A stretch of 64,000 bases of DNA from Mesaphorura yosii (taxonomy: Eukaryota; Arthropoda; Collembola; Poduromorpha; Tullbergiidae), in assembly GCA_009869945.1 (NCBI GenBank), contig WIXG01000350.1, positions 1-64,000 of the forward strand. The letters are read 5' to 3'. Positions within the stretch are counted from its first letter, which is position 1, and every line of letters starts with the position of its first letter. Positions 32,801-44,700 of the stretch are shown here, in pieces. Under the pieces are notes generated by a model that saw only the letters and a program-made list of their open reading frames with translations, did not search any database and was not told the DNA's origin. Position numbers and translations under genes: made by a program.

Positions 32801-35800
32801 ATTTATGAATCTTTGACACTTCTTCACACACACTCTTGCTGTCGCAGTCGTAATTAATTATTAAACTGACGGTTCTGCTTTTATTGCACATTGTCGCAAA
32901 ACTTTGCTCATGCCTGAAAACTTGCTTACAGTGCACTGTACTGCTCAAGACTCTCAGTCTTTGCAGTACTTTTGCTTTTGCATCCTTTCTTCGCAGCTTT
33001 CGGCGTTAAGTTTTATGCTAGGGATAAAAATGGGGCAAAATTGGCCCCGAGCGAGCCGTTAACTGCTGCCGGAGCTGCCGGGAGCAGCTCCGACCAGCCA
33101 CGCATCATCATACGTAATTAATGTTGATGTGTGGCACACGCACAAGCTCAGCACTCCACGGCGGCCACTCGCATTCTAGCATTCCAGGCTCGCATACTGC
33201 ATTATGCACTTCATGCAAAGTAGAAAGTGTGAAAATGGTAACTTTAATGGAGAATGAGAGATTTTATATTATGACCTGCCGCGCCAGGCAGGCTAGCGGA
33301 CTTCAGCCTGCACCGCCATGCAATTGTCATTACCATTGAGCCTTACTAAAGCCATGAATAATGAGGAGGTTAGGTTAAAGGACAAAATTAAAATGAGTCT
33401 CTTCAGGGACGCTGACGCAGAATCTTCTGTGCCGTGCTGTTCCCTTGTTGACATTACTCGCAATTGTCATTGTCTTTATCATCGCGTCGCCGTCGTTTTA
33501 TCATCTCGATTGTTTGCTTAAGCCCCCAACGTTCTTAGTTCTCACGGAGTGGGCATGTTTTGGATTTTGAAGTGTTTGCATTCCCAGCCTCATCTCCAGA
33601 CTAGACTAGACTTTGCCTTGCCCTTCCCTGACAGAAACAGGAAACAATTACAACGTCAAAACAACACAAAACAACGTCAAAACACAAGAGCAGAGGCTAC
33701 AGGCCATAGACAACAAAGAGAAAGCAAATTGGAACGTACACGTTCCAGTTCCAGTGTTCCAGCTTGCACACATTTTGGCTTGTCATGCCATTGTTAACAA
33801 AAGCATGGACTAAGTATGATTGACATTCCTAAACAAATACAAATGGCAAGAACGCGACAGAAACAGCAGCAAAGCTAATATGCATCCACTCCACGTGAAG
33901 CAAAGCCAAAGCAAGCCTTGCTTGCAGGCATTGCGTCTTGCTATTGCCATAATTACTAGCACGCCACCACCAACTTTCTCCAGTCCAGCGCCGCCACGAG
34001 ATTTAGATTTTGGATCTGTACTGTGGAAGGCGGAAGACGAACGGCACATGGTACAAGATCATTGTTGAAACTCAATTTTTGGTTCCCAGAGTCTCGGAAC
34101 TCGGAATCACTTTCTTCTTCCTTTCTCTGACAGCCAGGTCATGATTTATACAGCAGCGGTCCGCGCTCCGGCCTCGCCGCGTGTATTAGCTCAGGTATTC
34201 GCGTATTCGTATTCGGTTTTCTGTAATATGAAAGCATTTTATATATCTGCACTGCACCGCACCGCACGGCAGCAGAACGCGGCAGCAGGACGAATAAAAT
34301 GACAACCGATCTCGTGCCCACGAGTTTCCAGTTTCAGTTTCAAAGAATTTAAGTGGCTCGGTTCCCATTTGGTTCTGATTGGGCTTGGGGTTTGCCTTTG
34401 CCATACCGCTACCGCTGCTGCTGCTCTTTGGTATTCTGAGCCCAGAGATCAATTTACATGTTGAATACACATTCAACGCATTGGCATTCGTGAAACTTTT
34501 CTGCAGAGCAGCGCAAGGGCAGAGGCAAGCCGACAATGGCTTCAATTTCCGTCTGCGTCGCATTTGGATGTCAAACTCGTACAAATTGAACAGCCAGGAT
34601 TACGAACGCAAAGGCGAAGGCGAAAACTCTTTTCACTTGCAACGGCCTCTTTCAAAATGAACGTGGAAAAGATTTACCTCATGTAAAGTTTTCTTGCACT
34701 CTCATTGTTGTGCTTATCAGCAGTGAGTTGTGTTTTTGGCAGTACTGATAACTGTGCGCAAAATTCCATTACGAGGTAAGGAAGAAATACAGGCACACGC
34801 GGCTGTCTAACAACGTTAGCGTCATGTCCATACAAAAGTGTTTGGCACCCGCCTGAATTGAATTCTTGCGCATCGTCATTGTGCTTACTTCATTTCGTGC
34901 TTCTCTCTTGGGTCCCGATTCCGTGCAACCGCATGTGCACGTGTTTCATTGTTCCTATTCTGCATTCTGTTGGTGCATAAAAGAAATGCAAAACAGAATG
35001 GAATTTAATAATACTGCAGAGTTTTTCTCAGGCTTTCTCCGAAACAGAAATGCTGGTTCAAAAAGTTTGCTGCATTGCACTTGCACCCACTGAATTTCAT
35101 TAAACAATTAATAAACTGAGCCTCAAATCGGTTGAATTGAGCGGTGACGTTTACATGACCCAGGCCGCACGGGTCGCGGAGGCGTATTCGTTCCGTGAGT
35201 GTGATGCATTAAATTGAACAATTTTATAAATACTTATACTTGTTCACGAAGTATTTAGCACGAGAGAGTGAGCAGGAGGCGCGAATTTAACTCACATGGT
35301 TATAACTTTCCCTAGCCCTTTGCGGGTTCAGAGGTTCCGTTGTATTCCGCATAATTGCAGCAACTAGGCATTAATGCAAGAGGAAATAAGAGTAAATCTG
35401 GTCTATTTACATAAAGCGTCACATGAAGCAATGAATATTAAAATTCACTACTATAAAATGCTATAAAATGAACGAACAGAAATATAAAATTGAAATAAGT
35501 AATAAACATCATAATAGAGTCTGGAAGTGATCTGACGAGAATTCTAGTTGAACATCTGATATGTGTCGAAGACAGAAGCACCACGGCAAGCACCTCATGT
35601 GTTCACTCACTGGACACAATTGGCTGACTTTGACATCAGCGGTGTCAGTCGACGCTGACGGTGGTGGTTTGATAATCGCTTGAACTTGATTTTGCTCCAG
35701 GCCACGGGATGTAACCAAAATTTGTAGAAGCAACCTGCGTTGCTGTCGATGCCAAAGGTGGTTGGGCGTCCAAGTCCCCGTCGAGCGGTACATTCTTGTT

Positions 35801-36313
35801 CTTAAGTCTTAAATTACTTCCCCGGTCTAATCTCAATTTGAATCTCGAACCACTTGAATTTGATTTCGACTCGGAGTTTTAGCTGGCTGAAAAGTTTTCA
35901 CTTTTACTCCCGTCTTCGAAAAATATGCAAGAGAATGTAGACATTCTTCAGTTCTGAATTGCTTTTGCTCACTTGATGCGGAAAATGTTTCTGAATCAAT
36001 GAACACGAGGCCACGAACCTGCGAAGCAGCTCTACTGCATTAAGCAATGCAGACCAGGGAATGGAAACTGCGTGGAACGAAAGGGAAAGCGTAGTAAATG
36101 AAGAAAGAATGAGTTATCAGTTTAAACTTCTAATATCCAAAATATCTGCAGTAGGAAAGTAAAAGCTCAGGCTTAAGCACACAAAGCGAACGTAACGTAA
36201 CAAATCAACTGCGTAATTGATCTCAGTCACTGTGCCTGGAGGTTCTGTCACTTGCTCGATATGCAAGTAAAAATTCTCAACTGGGTCTTTGGTTTCATTG
36301 CACTGTTCCTTGT

Positions 36314-36474
36314 ACTGTCTCCGTCAATTGTTCATGACTTAATTTATGTGTAATTAAATTCTGATGTCATCCACCCGATCTTACCCATTCTCATTCGTCT
36401 TCCAGAGCCCGGTATAAGTATTTGGGTCAGTATCACAAAGGAATGCTCCAAGGAGCTGTCTGTTTCGGTCTTTC
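36314..36474 (+). repeat. Dispersed repeat, copy 1
   Basis: This stretch shares a collinear set of words with 36863-37033, including CCGTCA(A/G)TTG, TAATTAAATTCT(G/T)ATGTCAT, CCAGAGCCCGG and TTTGGGTCAG(T/C)ATCACAAA. The copies are clearly diverged. No coding potential or terminal inverted repeats are evident. It could be a SINE or MITE remnant. Confidence 0.6.
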
Positions 36475-36862
36475 CTTCATCGTGTCCGGGTTTCCCGTCC
36501 CCTCAGTGAAGCTGACCAGAACTTCGCCTTAATTAATTGTTGACTCAATTAAAAATGGTTCGCTAAGGAAAACGAGGAATGAATTGACCTGCGAAAAGCT
36601 CCGTTATCAATACCGCGGCTCTCTCTTTGCTCCCAAAGATTCGTTCTGGTATGAGTCAGTTGGTAAACGGGCGTTGCCTCATTAAGGGGCTTGTTATGAA
36701 TGGAGATAATAACCTGACCAGTTGACAGCGAACCAGGGAACAGGCTGTCGAAACTGCAAACGCATAAGCATATTTGTCGACGTGCTAGTAAATCACACAA
36801 GACGCTGTATCAGTAACCACACACGAGAATGTACTTCTCTTCATATACTTTTTTCTCAGCTT

Positions 36863-37033
36863 CACTGTCCCCGTCAGTTGTCAATTGTCCATGATTTAAC
36901 TTATGTATAATTAAATTCTTATGTCATTGGTCCGCTCTCAGCCGCCCGATGTTCCAGAGCCCGGCACAGGAATTTGGGTCAGCATCACAAAAGACATGCT
37001 GCTGCGCAAGATACTTTGTTTCTGTCTTGGTCC
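36863..37033 (+). repeat. Dispersed repeat, copy 2
   Basis: This is a direct-orientation partner of 36314-36474, about 550 bp downstream, with the same ordered words. Small length differences lie between the shared blocks. Confidence 0.6.
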
Positions 37034-38713
37034 TTGTCCTGCCTTGTCTCACGGTTCTTTGTCTTTGTAGTTCTATACAGTACTTCAATGTAAGAATAAG
37101 AATGTGACTCTGACTGACACTAATGCCTGAACATTTCAATTTATCTTCCGAGTACAGCGTGGCGAGACACGAACTACGAACGAAGTGCAGGCCCACGCAC
37201 AGAGTACGAGACTTCAAAGCAGACTGAAGTAATTCTTTGATCGATTCTTCCCTGCTCGCCTGCTTTCACTTTGTCATTGTCTTCATCTTCTTCCTCGCCT
37301 CGTGGCTGTGAACTGCGAATGCCGTGCGAATTCGAATTGCTTGTGGTGTGCGAACACGAATGCGAATCAACAAAACAAGGGAGCAGTGGCCCAAAACTGC
37401 CGTCGAGCGCGTAAATATTTGTGTTTGAATTAAGCGTCCCGCACATGGCACACGCGCCAGCCTCCAATATTTATGATGTTGACTTTCTCCTCAAAAATTC
37501 CATTAAACTCGGCTTCCTGTCGTCATAATGCGATGCGAGGCGCTTGACTCTTCTTGCACTTTGGATGAAGATCTCGAGTGTCGAGATGAAGAAGCCGGCC
37601 AAGCCGAGATTCCGACAGTCTACTACCTCTTTCACTCGCACTCCTGCGCTGCGCCCAAACACATTAGCAAACCCATTCTCATCTCAACACTCATCACCGT
37701 CACTGCCTCCGTCACTTTTTCGTTCAACCCACAGTCTCAGCGTTCGCTTAGTTCGCTACCGTTGCTAATACGCACATTATCAATTTTCTCGTGCTCGCAC
37801 TCGCACACGCGTATCGTCTTCGTCTTCATCTCCACTATGCGTTTCGATGCGCGTATGTCACGCTTAATGCTATCGATTTTTCTGTCCAGCCAAGCCAAAG
37901 CCAACCAAGCGGTTTCCCTCAAAGATGATCAAAATTCTGGCATGTCATACGCGAGTCCGGGTCAGAAGGAAATCGCATTCGCAATCTGGACGGATGCTGC
38001 TCGAGATTTCTCTTGGGTGATATCATGCGTACCCGTGTGCGCGTGTTTGAAGAAGAAATGATCTTCATCGCGATCTCGACACGATACGACACGGGCCCGA
38101 TCGGAGCTTGAGTTCATTCTCCGTGCGGGTGTGCACACAATTTTTGAGATTTCATTTCATCTCGCAGCAGTCGCGTCCCGTTGTGAATTCCAGCCAAGAG
38201 ATTTGCGATCGAGAGTGCTTGAAAATGGCAATGTCTAGAATTTTGGAGAGCATTGCCTTTGCCGTTATAAGCGGCCATCATCCAATGCAATGCAATACGA
38301 GACAGGAACAGAATTCAATTCAATCAAGCCTCAATGCAGCAATGCTCAGGCTCCATAATCCATTCCAGGCGAGCCAAATGCGTATGCGCTATTCTGCGCG
38401 CACTTCACGCGCTTCAATAAGTAAGCAATTTGTATGGCGAGCCTGCAACTAATCGGAATTCGCAAACCGCACCCACAGCAGACACAGAAATTACGTTAGA
38501 AAGATTACGACACGACCACGCAAAAGCATGCCGCACACAACAATTTTGTTGCTGTTTCTGTTTACAGAGTAATCATGCCCAGAAATCCATAACCACTAAT
38601 CAGTGTACGCGTTTTGTTTTTCACGCAGGAACCAAGAATGAAGGATTCTGCCCACATTTCTGATCCGATCATTGTGAAAGTGTGGGCGTGAACGTGCACG
38701 TGAAAGGCTCAAA

Positions 38714-41700
38714 ATGACGGGCGCGACTGGTCTTGGCCGTAGAACAATGCTTTCTCCATTTTGGATGGCGCTTGCGCTATTTTTGAGCCTGCAATGCATC
38801 GGAATTGTGATGGCAGTCGAACCGCAGCTGTCTTGGACTCCGATTTACGTGGATACAACAAGTAAGATTGAAATCTCTTCATGCTTCGACTTCGAGGCTT
38901 TGACGTACGATTTTAATGAGTGCTTGCTCTTGTTTCCCAGATCAATTGGACCTCTGGACAGTCAAGGAACGTGGCTGCGAGTGTCCGGAGGACGCTACAT
39001 CGCGGGCATGTGCGTGCTGCGTGCGACCGGGCGGCTGTCTCTGCTCCTTCAACAGGAACCGGTGTGCTCAGTGCGGGCTGGAAGATGCGTGCCAAAGATG
39101 TAAGTCATTACTGAGCAGTGTGGCGGTCGCGCGTTCTAAAGTCATTACTCATCTCAGGCGGGCAGGCAGGCAGGCAGGCAGTGACACTAATCAGAAATCC
39201 CATCATCGGCACGGCATGGGCACAGGCACACGGACCGATGATGATGAATGATAAAAATGTCAAGCGGTTTTGTCAATAAGTCCTTATGAAACTCGTCTCG
39301 ACTGGGCTTCTGATTCCAGTTTAGTTTCGTTTCGAGTTTCGAGTTCCAAGCTGCCAAATCACTGTAAAGTGTTTGCCCAGGCGGTCCATGGCATATTCGC
39401 ATATCGCTGGAATCAGGTACACAGATCCTATGTCGACGCAGTATTATTTTATAAAGATTATTGCCATTTGCCATTTTCATATTACGCAAACGTCAAAAAA
39501 GGAATTCATGATATTAAATTCCTCTGCTCCTTCACTGCCGAACTCTCGAGTCGAGCTACAAGAAGAAAGGCGAACAAAAGCATAGAAACGGAAAGTCCGA
39601 GGAAGGCAAAGAAAATCCAAGCCGCTCGCTGCATAAAAGTTTTCTACATCCTCGTGCATGACTGGCTGGACAATTGAATCTGCATTTTGTGGGGCCACGG
39701 CTACGATGAGGCATTCATTTGTTTGTGAGCTCATTAGACGAGGAATCGATTCCTTATTGCCTGCCGCTGCGTTCCGGCTCATTGAACACCAAACAAGGAG
39801 AAGCCTCAACGCAACGAGACAAACGCGAGCCGAGGAATAGAATTCTTATTGCAAACGTATGCGTATTTAAAATAGACTCCCACAATTGAGGTGAAAGTGA
39901 AAGTAAAATTTGCTAGCCAAGCTGTTATAAACTCCGAAAACTGAATCTTTTATTCGTAAACTTTTCCAATTTCACATTTTCCAGCCCATTTCGAGCCGCC
40001 TTGCACTTTATTGAGCCTAATTCTTTGGTCTGCCGTGGCATCTTATTAACGCATTCAGATTTGTGGGCAAAGGCATCCATCGGCTTGTAAATAGAAAGTT
40101 GCGATTTGAGATCGGCAGTCAAACCTCCGCTATTCTAAACTCTAAACACTAAACAGCTTTGGAGCTTATGCTTGTTTACTTTTGTTATCGACCGATACGC
40201 ACACAGGACGCAGCCAACTTTTTATCCGTTCACGTGTGTTTTGCTGCTGCTGTTAATGCGAATTTCATACTCTCACGCTTTCTCTCACACAGAAATAAAT
40301 CTCAGTATGGAACTTCTTTCCAGCTTCCAGCGGTGCTGTGCTGTGCAGTTTGAAAGGCTCAGAGGACTTTCACAATTCACACTAATCTTTTGTCCGTTGC
40401 CCACGGACAGTGCCACTGCACTGCCCACGAACAATGGTCCCTGGCCGTGCCAAGTCCCAGCAGAAACGAGAAAGGAGGCTGAAGCTGTCATGTAGCATAG
40501 CATAGCATTTTAGTCGGAGTTGTCAGAGGCTATGGCTTGGAAGTTGTTGTTGTTGGTCAAGCCTCCTGCATCTTGCATTCGGCACGCTTTCTCTGTATTC
40601 TGGTGTCTCTGGTCTACTTTTATTTGTGAGACAATAAATATGTTGGCCAGCTCGTATGCGTACGCGTGCTCTCAAACTCGTGAACCATGCTTCAGTAATG
40701 TGAGGTCAATGTGTAAGTTAAATGAAGCAGAACTCGTTCCAGTTCTAGTTCGCCGTTCCAGTGCAATGAAAGCCTTGACCACGCCGCGCCGAACGACCCC
40801 CAAAAATAAACATTCGTGCAAGTCCAAGCCCATGTCGCTTCGTTGTTAATTATTGAGCCTAGCAACTCAAACTGCCCGCCTGACTGCTGACTTTTCCTCG
40901 TAAAAGGAAAAAGCACAGCACGAGGCACGAGCCTCTCAATAATTTAGTGCTTGGACACAAGCACGAGTGAATATTGCATAATGGAATTATAGTGCCTGTA
41001 AACTTTGCAGCGCAGCGCAGAAGAGATCAGATATGCTCATGCTCAAGTTGAAATTGTAATTTTATAACCCTGTGTGTTTTGTTATGAGCCTGTACACATA
41101 AAATTTGGGTATACGACTCGTATTCAGTGTTCATACGTACGCGTACTGCTCAAATTACATTTTACATGGCACTGGCACGCATATGAATGAAAGTAAATAC
41201 GCTACACATATACGTAATACGTAACCATGTTATTAAACTCTCAAACTCATCTTCCGAGCATCGCACCAACGAAGCGCACTCCACAAAAATGTCATTGCTC
41301 TCGTGCAGCATCCGCGATGTAGCTTCATTTGAGCTCCAGAGGGAATTCGCTGGAACTGCAAAATTAATAATTCGCAATTCGCGTACGCGTTCTATTTCTT
41401 CCTCTTTCCAGTCTGCAACGTCTCCATTTCGTCCTGGACGGTGGGCACTCAGTCGGGGCTTTCCTGGATCCAGCTCAAGTCTCCCGCATTGCAGGGCCCG
41501 ACATCCTGCTGGTGGCGCCTCGAGTCAGAGCCCGGGCAGCGAATCGAAGTCCAAGTGCATCGACTCATTTCCGTGGGATCGTACGACAACGCGACGCAAA
41601 AGTAAGTGCAGTGCAGTGCGTGCATGCTGGAGAAAGTTTCGTACTTGTACTTCTTTTAATAAGAGAAAGTAGTTTAGAAAGCTTTCACTGGCTGTTCTGT

Positions 41701-44700
41701 TTTTCTTTCGACTTCTCTTTTCGTTTTTCGTCGTCTTCGCCTTCACGGCATGGCACGGGCGAAAGTTTCCCGGTACTGGCTGGCTGCTGGTCCTAGATTT
41801 ATGCCCTTTTATAATGAGAAAAAGATTGGATTTCTTTCTTTCGCTATTACAGTCACAGTCACAGCAAGCAAAGCAAAGTCCCAAGTCCCAATGTTGCAGC
41901 TGCAGTAATCATAATCATAAACTTTACTTACTCGTTACTGGCACTCATTCTTCCCCGTGCCCGTATCGTATCGCGGTTTAAATTTAATACGCTTGAATTG
42001 CACCCAAAAATATGGCTCCGCCTCGGCGTAGCAGCCAGCCTGGCAACTTAACTGCAGCCCAGCTGAGTTCCGAGATTCCAACCGCGCCAGGCGCCGGTGG
42101 AGACGTCATAAGCAGCGGTAGTAGCAAATGTGAGGCAGAGCAGAGGCAGTGACTGAATGAATCATTAAACGATTATGAGCGTAGGCTTCATGTGGAGAGC
42201 TCATAAATTAAATTAATAATCCAGGCTCCTGACGCACAGCGGGTTAAGGAAATGGTGAATTTCTGACTGACTCGCGTCGTCGTCGAGTAACGATTTGCGA
42301 AGTAGAAGAAGTAGAGAAGGTAGCTAGGTTGTAAGACGGGAATTATTCAATTATTCGCCATTCACAGTCACAATCGCAGCCCATGTCCAGTCCGTTGGAA
42401 TTCAGCAAACTCATTTCAGCTGAGCAGAACAAAAGAGTTCCAGTTTCCAGTTTCCCTTTTATCGTTGTTCCATTATTGATCCAGGCTGCACAAATAAATG
42501 CGTCATGCGTGACTCACGCAGTGGATTTTGGATTGTGGGTACACCTGTGGCAATAAAATGCATGAATAATTAATGTGGAGCATTCAGTACAGGTCGAACA
42601 GGCGATTGGGGTTGGTTAGGTTTTACGGTTTACTACTTTGAGTCTTTGTCATGCAAACTGCGAAACTTACCTGCTTTTGTCGCGTGTGTTCGTGTCTGGA
42701 ATCGAATTCTGATGTCAGACTCCCCTCCAAATGACTCACGGATGAATGAGCTCCAATTTGCAACTAAATCCAAATAGCAAGTAGCAGATAGTTTCTTTTC
42801 TCCTATCGTGTCTCCATTGCAAGTAGTAAAAGTAAAAGTTTGGCTGACTCAGATTCAGCCTCGGCAGCCCGGAGGCCCGGAACCCCATGAAAATTGATCC
42901 AACGAACTGTTTGACCACTCCAATCTTCCATTCCGAGAGCTCAGAGTCCAGAAAACGCCAAATCACCGAATTAGTCTTATTTAATTGAAACTGGAGGATG
43001 ATGAACCTGCAATCGAGAACGACACAGAACAGAAACTTTTGTACTTAAGCTAAGCAATGATAGCAACGTAATTTACTGGCGATGACAATAGCATTAAGTA
43101 GTAGTAATGGGTAATTAATCCCTTCGCGAATTGAAACCAAACTAGAACTGGACCTAGTACAAGTAGGAGCAAGTAGATTAGATAACGACTTACTTCGTAC
43201 TCGTCCTTTAGTTTACTGTTGCTCGATCGTCGATCCTAATTTGAACACGGTCCAAGTTCAGCTAATCCAAACACCGGACAACATGCTGCATGCTGCATTC
43301 CAGTGGAATTCGGTCCTCGTCCTCGAGAAACTTTCTCAAGTGGAGTGGCTGGCTGTCTATCGTTGAAACGGGAAACGGAATCCGTGGCTGGCATTTTTCT
43401 TTGATGGTCCTCACGCTGAGTGCTGGCTGCCAAGTGGAAGTGCAAAGTAGAGGCGACGAGAGTTTTATGAGAGACTCTTCAAATTCCCTTTTCGACTCGG
43501 GTGGGTGTTGGTGTCAGTCTTTCCCACTCACAGTACCGGTCGTTTTTCAGTAATTCGCAATATCTCTAATGGCTAATGCATTAAGTATAAGCAGAGATGG
43601 CGAGGTCCTCTGTCCTCCTGCTCCTGTCCTGATACGAAGCAGTTAGCCTACTTTTCTGGACAAAAGGAATGACTCTTCCTCGTACTTTTACGCTTACTGC
43701 ATCCTGCAGGTTCTGTGATCTGTGTTCATCTTTCTCCTGTGTCCATTTACACTGTCGTCGACCGTTGGTCGGTCATTCGTATGAAGTTTTTATGGCCACT
43801 TGTGAGTTTTTCGGCTCCGGAACGAAAATTTATTAACTTGGACTCACTTCGGGTCTCAGCATCACGGAGTATTGTGGATCTTAGATTTTTGGCGACGAGA
43901 GTCAGCATTTGTTAATCTTTCGTCTTTTCTTTTTTTCTTTTGTGCTGAAAATGTTAAAGGCGTCGCATTCTTATGTCTACCTTTCTGTTGTGAGATGAAC
44001 GAAGATCATCCACTCATCTTTGCGCGACGATAAAAGGTTTCAAAATCTTCAGTGTAATTCGAGATTTTCTTCAGGTCATTGATGGCACGCTTGGATTCTT
44101 GATCAACCTCATCTTGATAATTTATAGTTGAAAAATATTTAATTTTGTTAATGCGATTTGTTGCGCTTGTCTTTAATTTGACTGGTGAGGTTCTCACTAA
44201 TAATACTTTTGTTATACGTTGTAAGTTGTATTTATGTGTTTCCTTTTCCCTTCAGGTGTACCAAAGGATTCGTTCAGTTTGCTGATGGTGACATTACCAG
44301 TCCCTCCACAAATTCAGTTCAGCTGTGCGCAGAAAACAGTCGCTTCTCACCGCCTGTCGTCGCGTTTGGTGATAAGGGAGTCGCCACTTTACTGTTAAGG
44401 TAAGAAAATTACTTCAAATTAAGTGCTCTTAAACTGGCGCGTGAAGGATTACTACTATAACTAAGCTAAGTTGCTACTGATAGGAGTGCATTTGTTGAGG
44501 TGCAGCTCGCTCATCGATGGAAGAGCTACTCAATCACAATAACCTGTCATCCTACTGTAAAGTAACTCCAGCCACTGAGGAGCCTGGCCCTACAATACAG
44601 GACCCGGTTTCATTCCCACCAACGCCTGATCAAGAACTGCAGCCCCAATTTCGGAGTGATGATGATGAAACACTCGAGGGTACCGATAATATCTGCGCAA

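Larger units (their letters stand above)
29810..38713. other. Long intergenic region upstream of CUB copy B
   Basis: About 8.9 kb. It begins with the zinc-finger 3' untranslated region (AATAAA at 30183-30188) and contains a pair of diverged direct repeats (36314-36474 and 36863-37033). Open frames such as 37528-38061 (plus, 177 codons) have no domain and biased composition. I support no further gene. The promoter of copy B should lie at its right end. Confidence 0.5.

Noticed and set aside
37528-38061. 177-codon plus-strand frame upstream of CUB copy B
   Set aside because: Ser/Thr/Phe-rich chance composition, no domain and two competing frames in the same interval.
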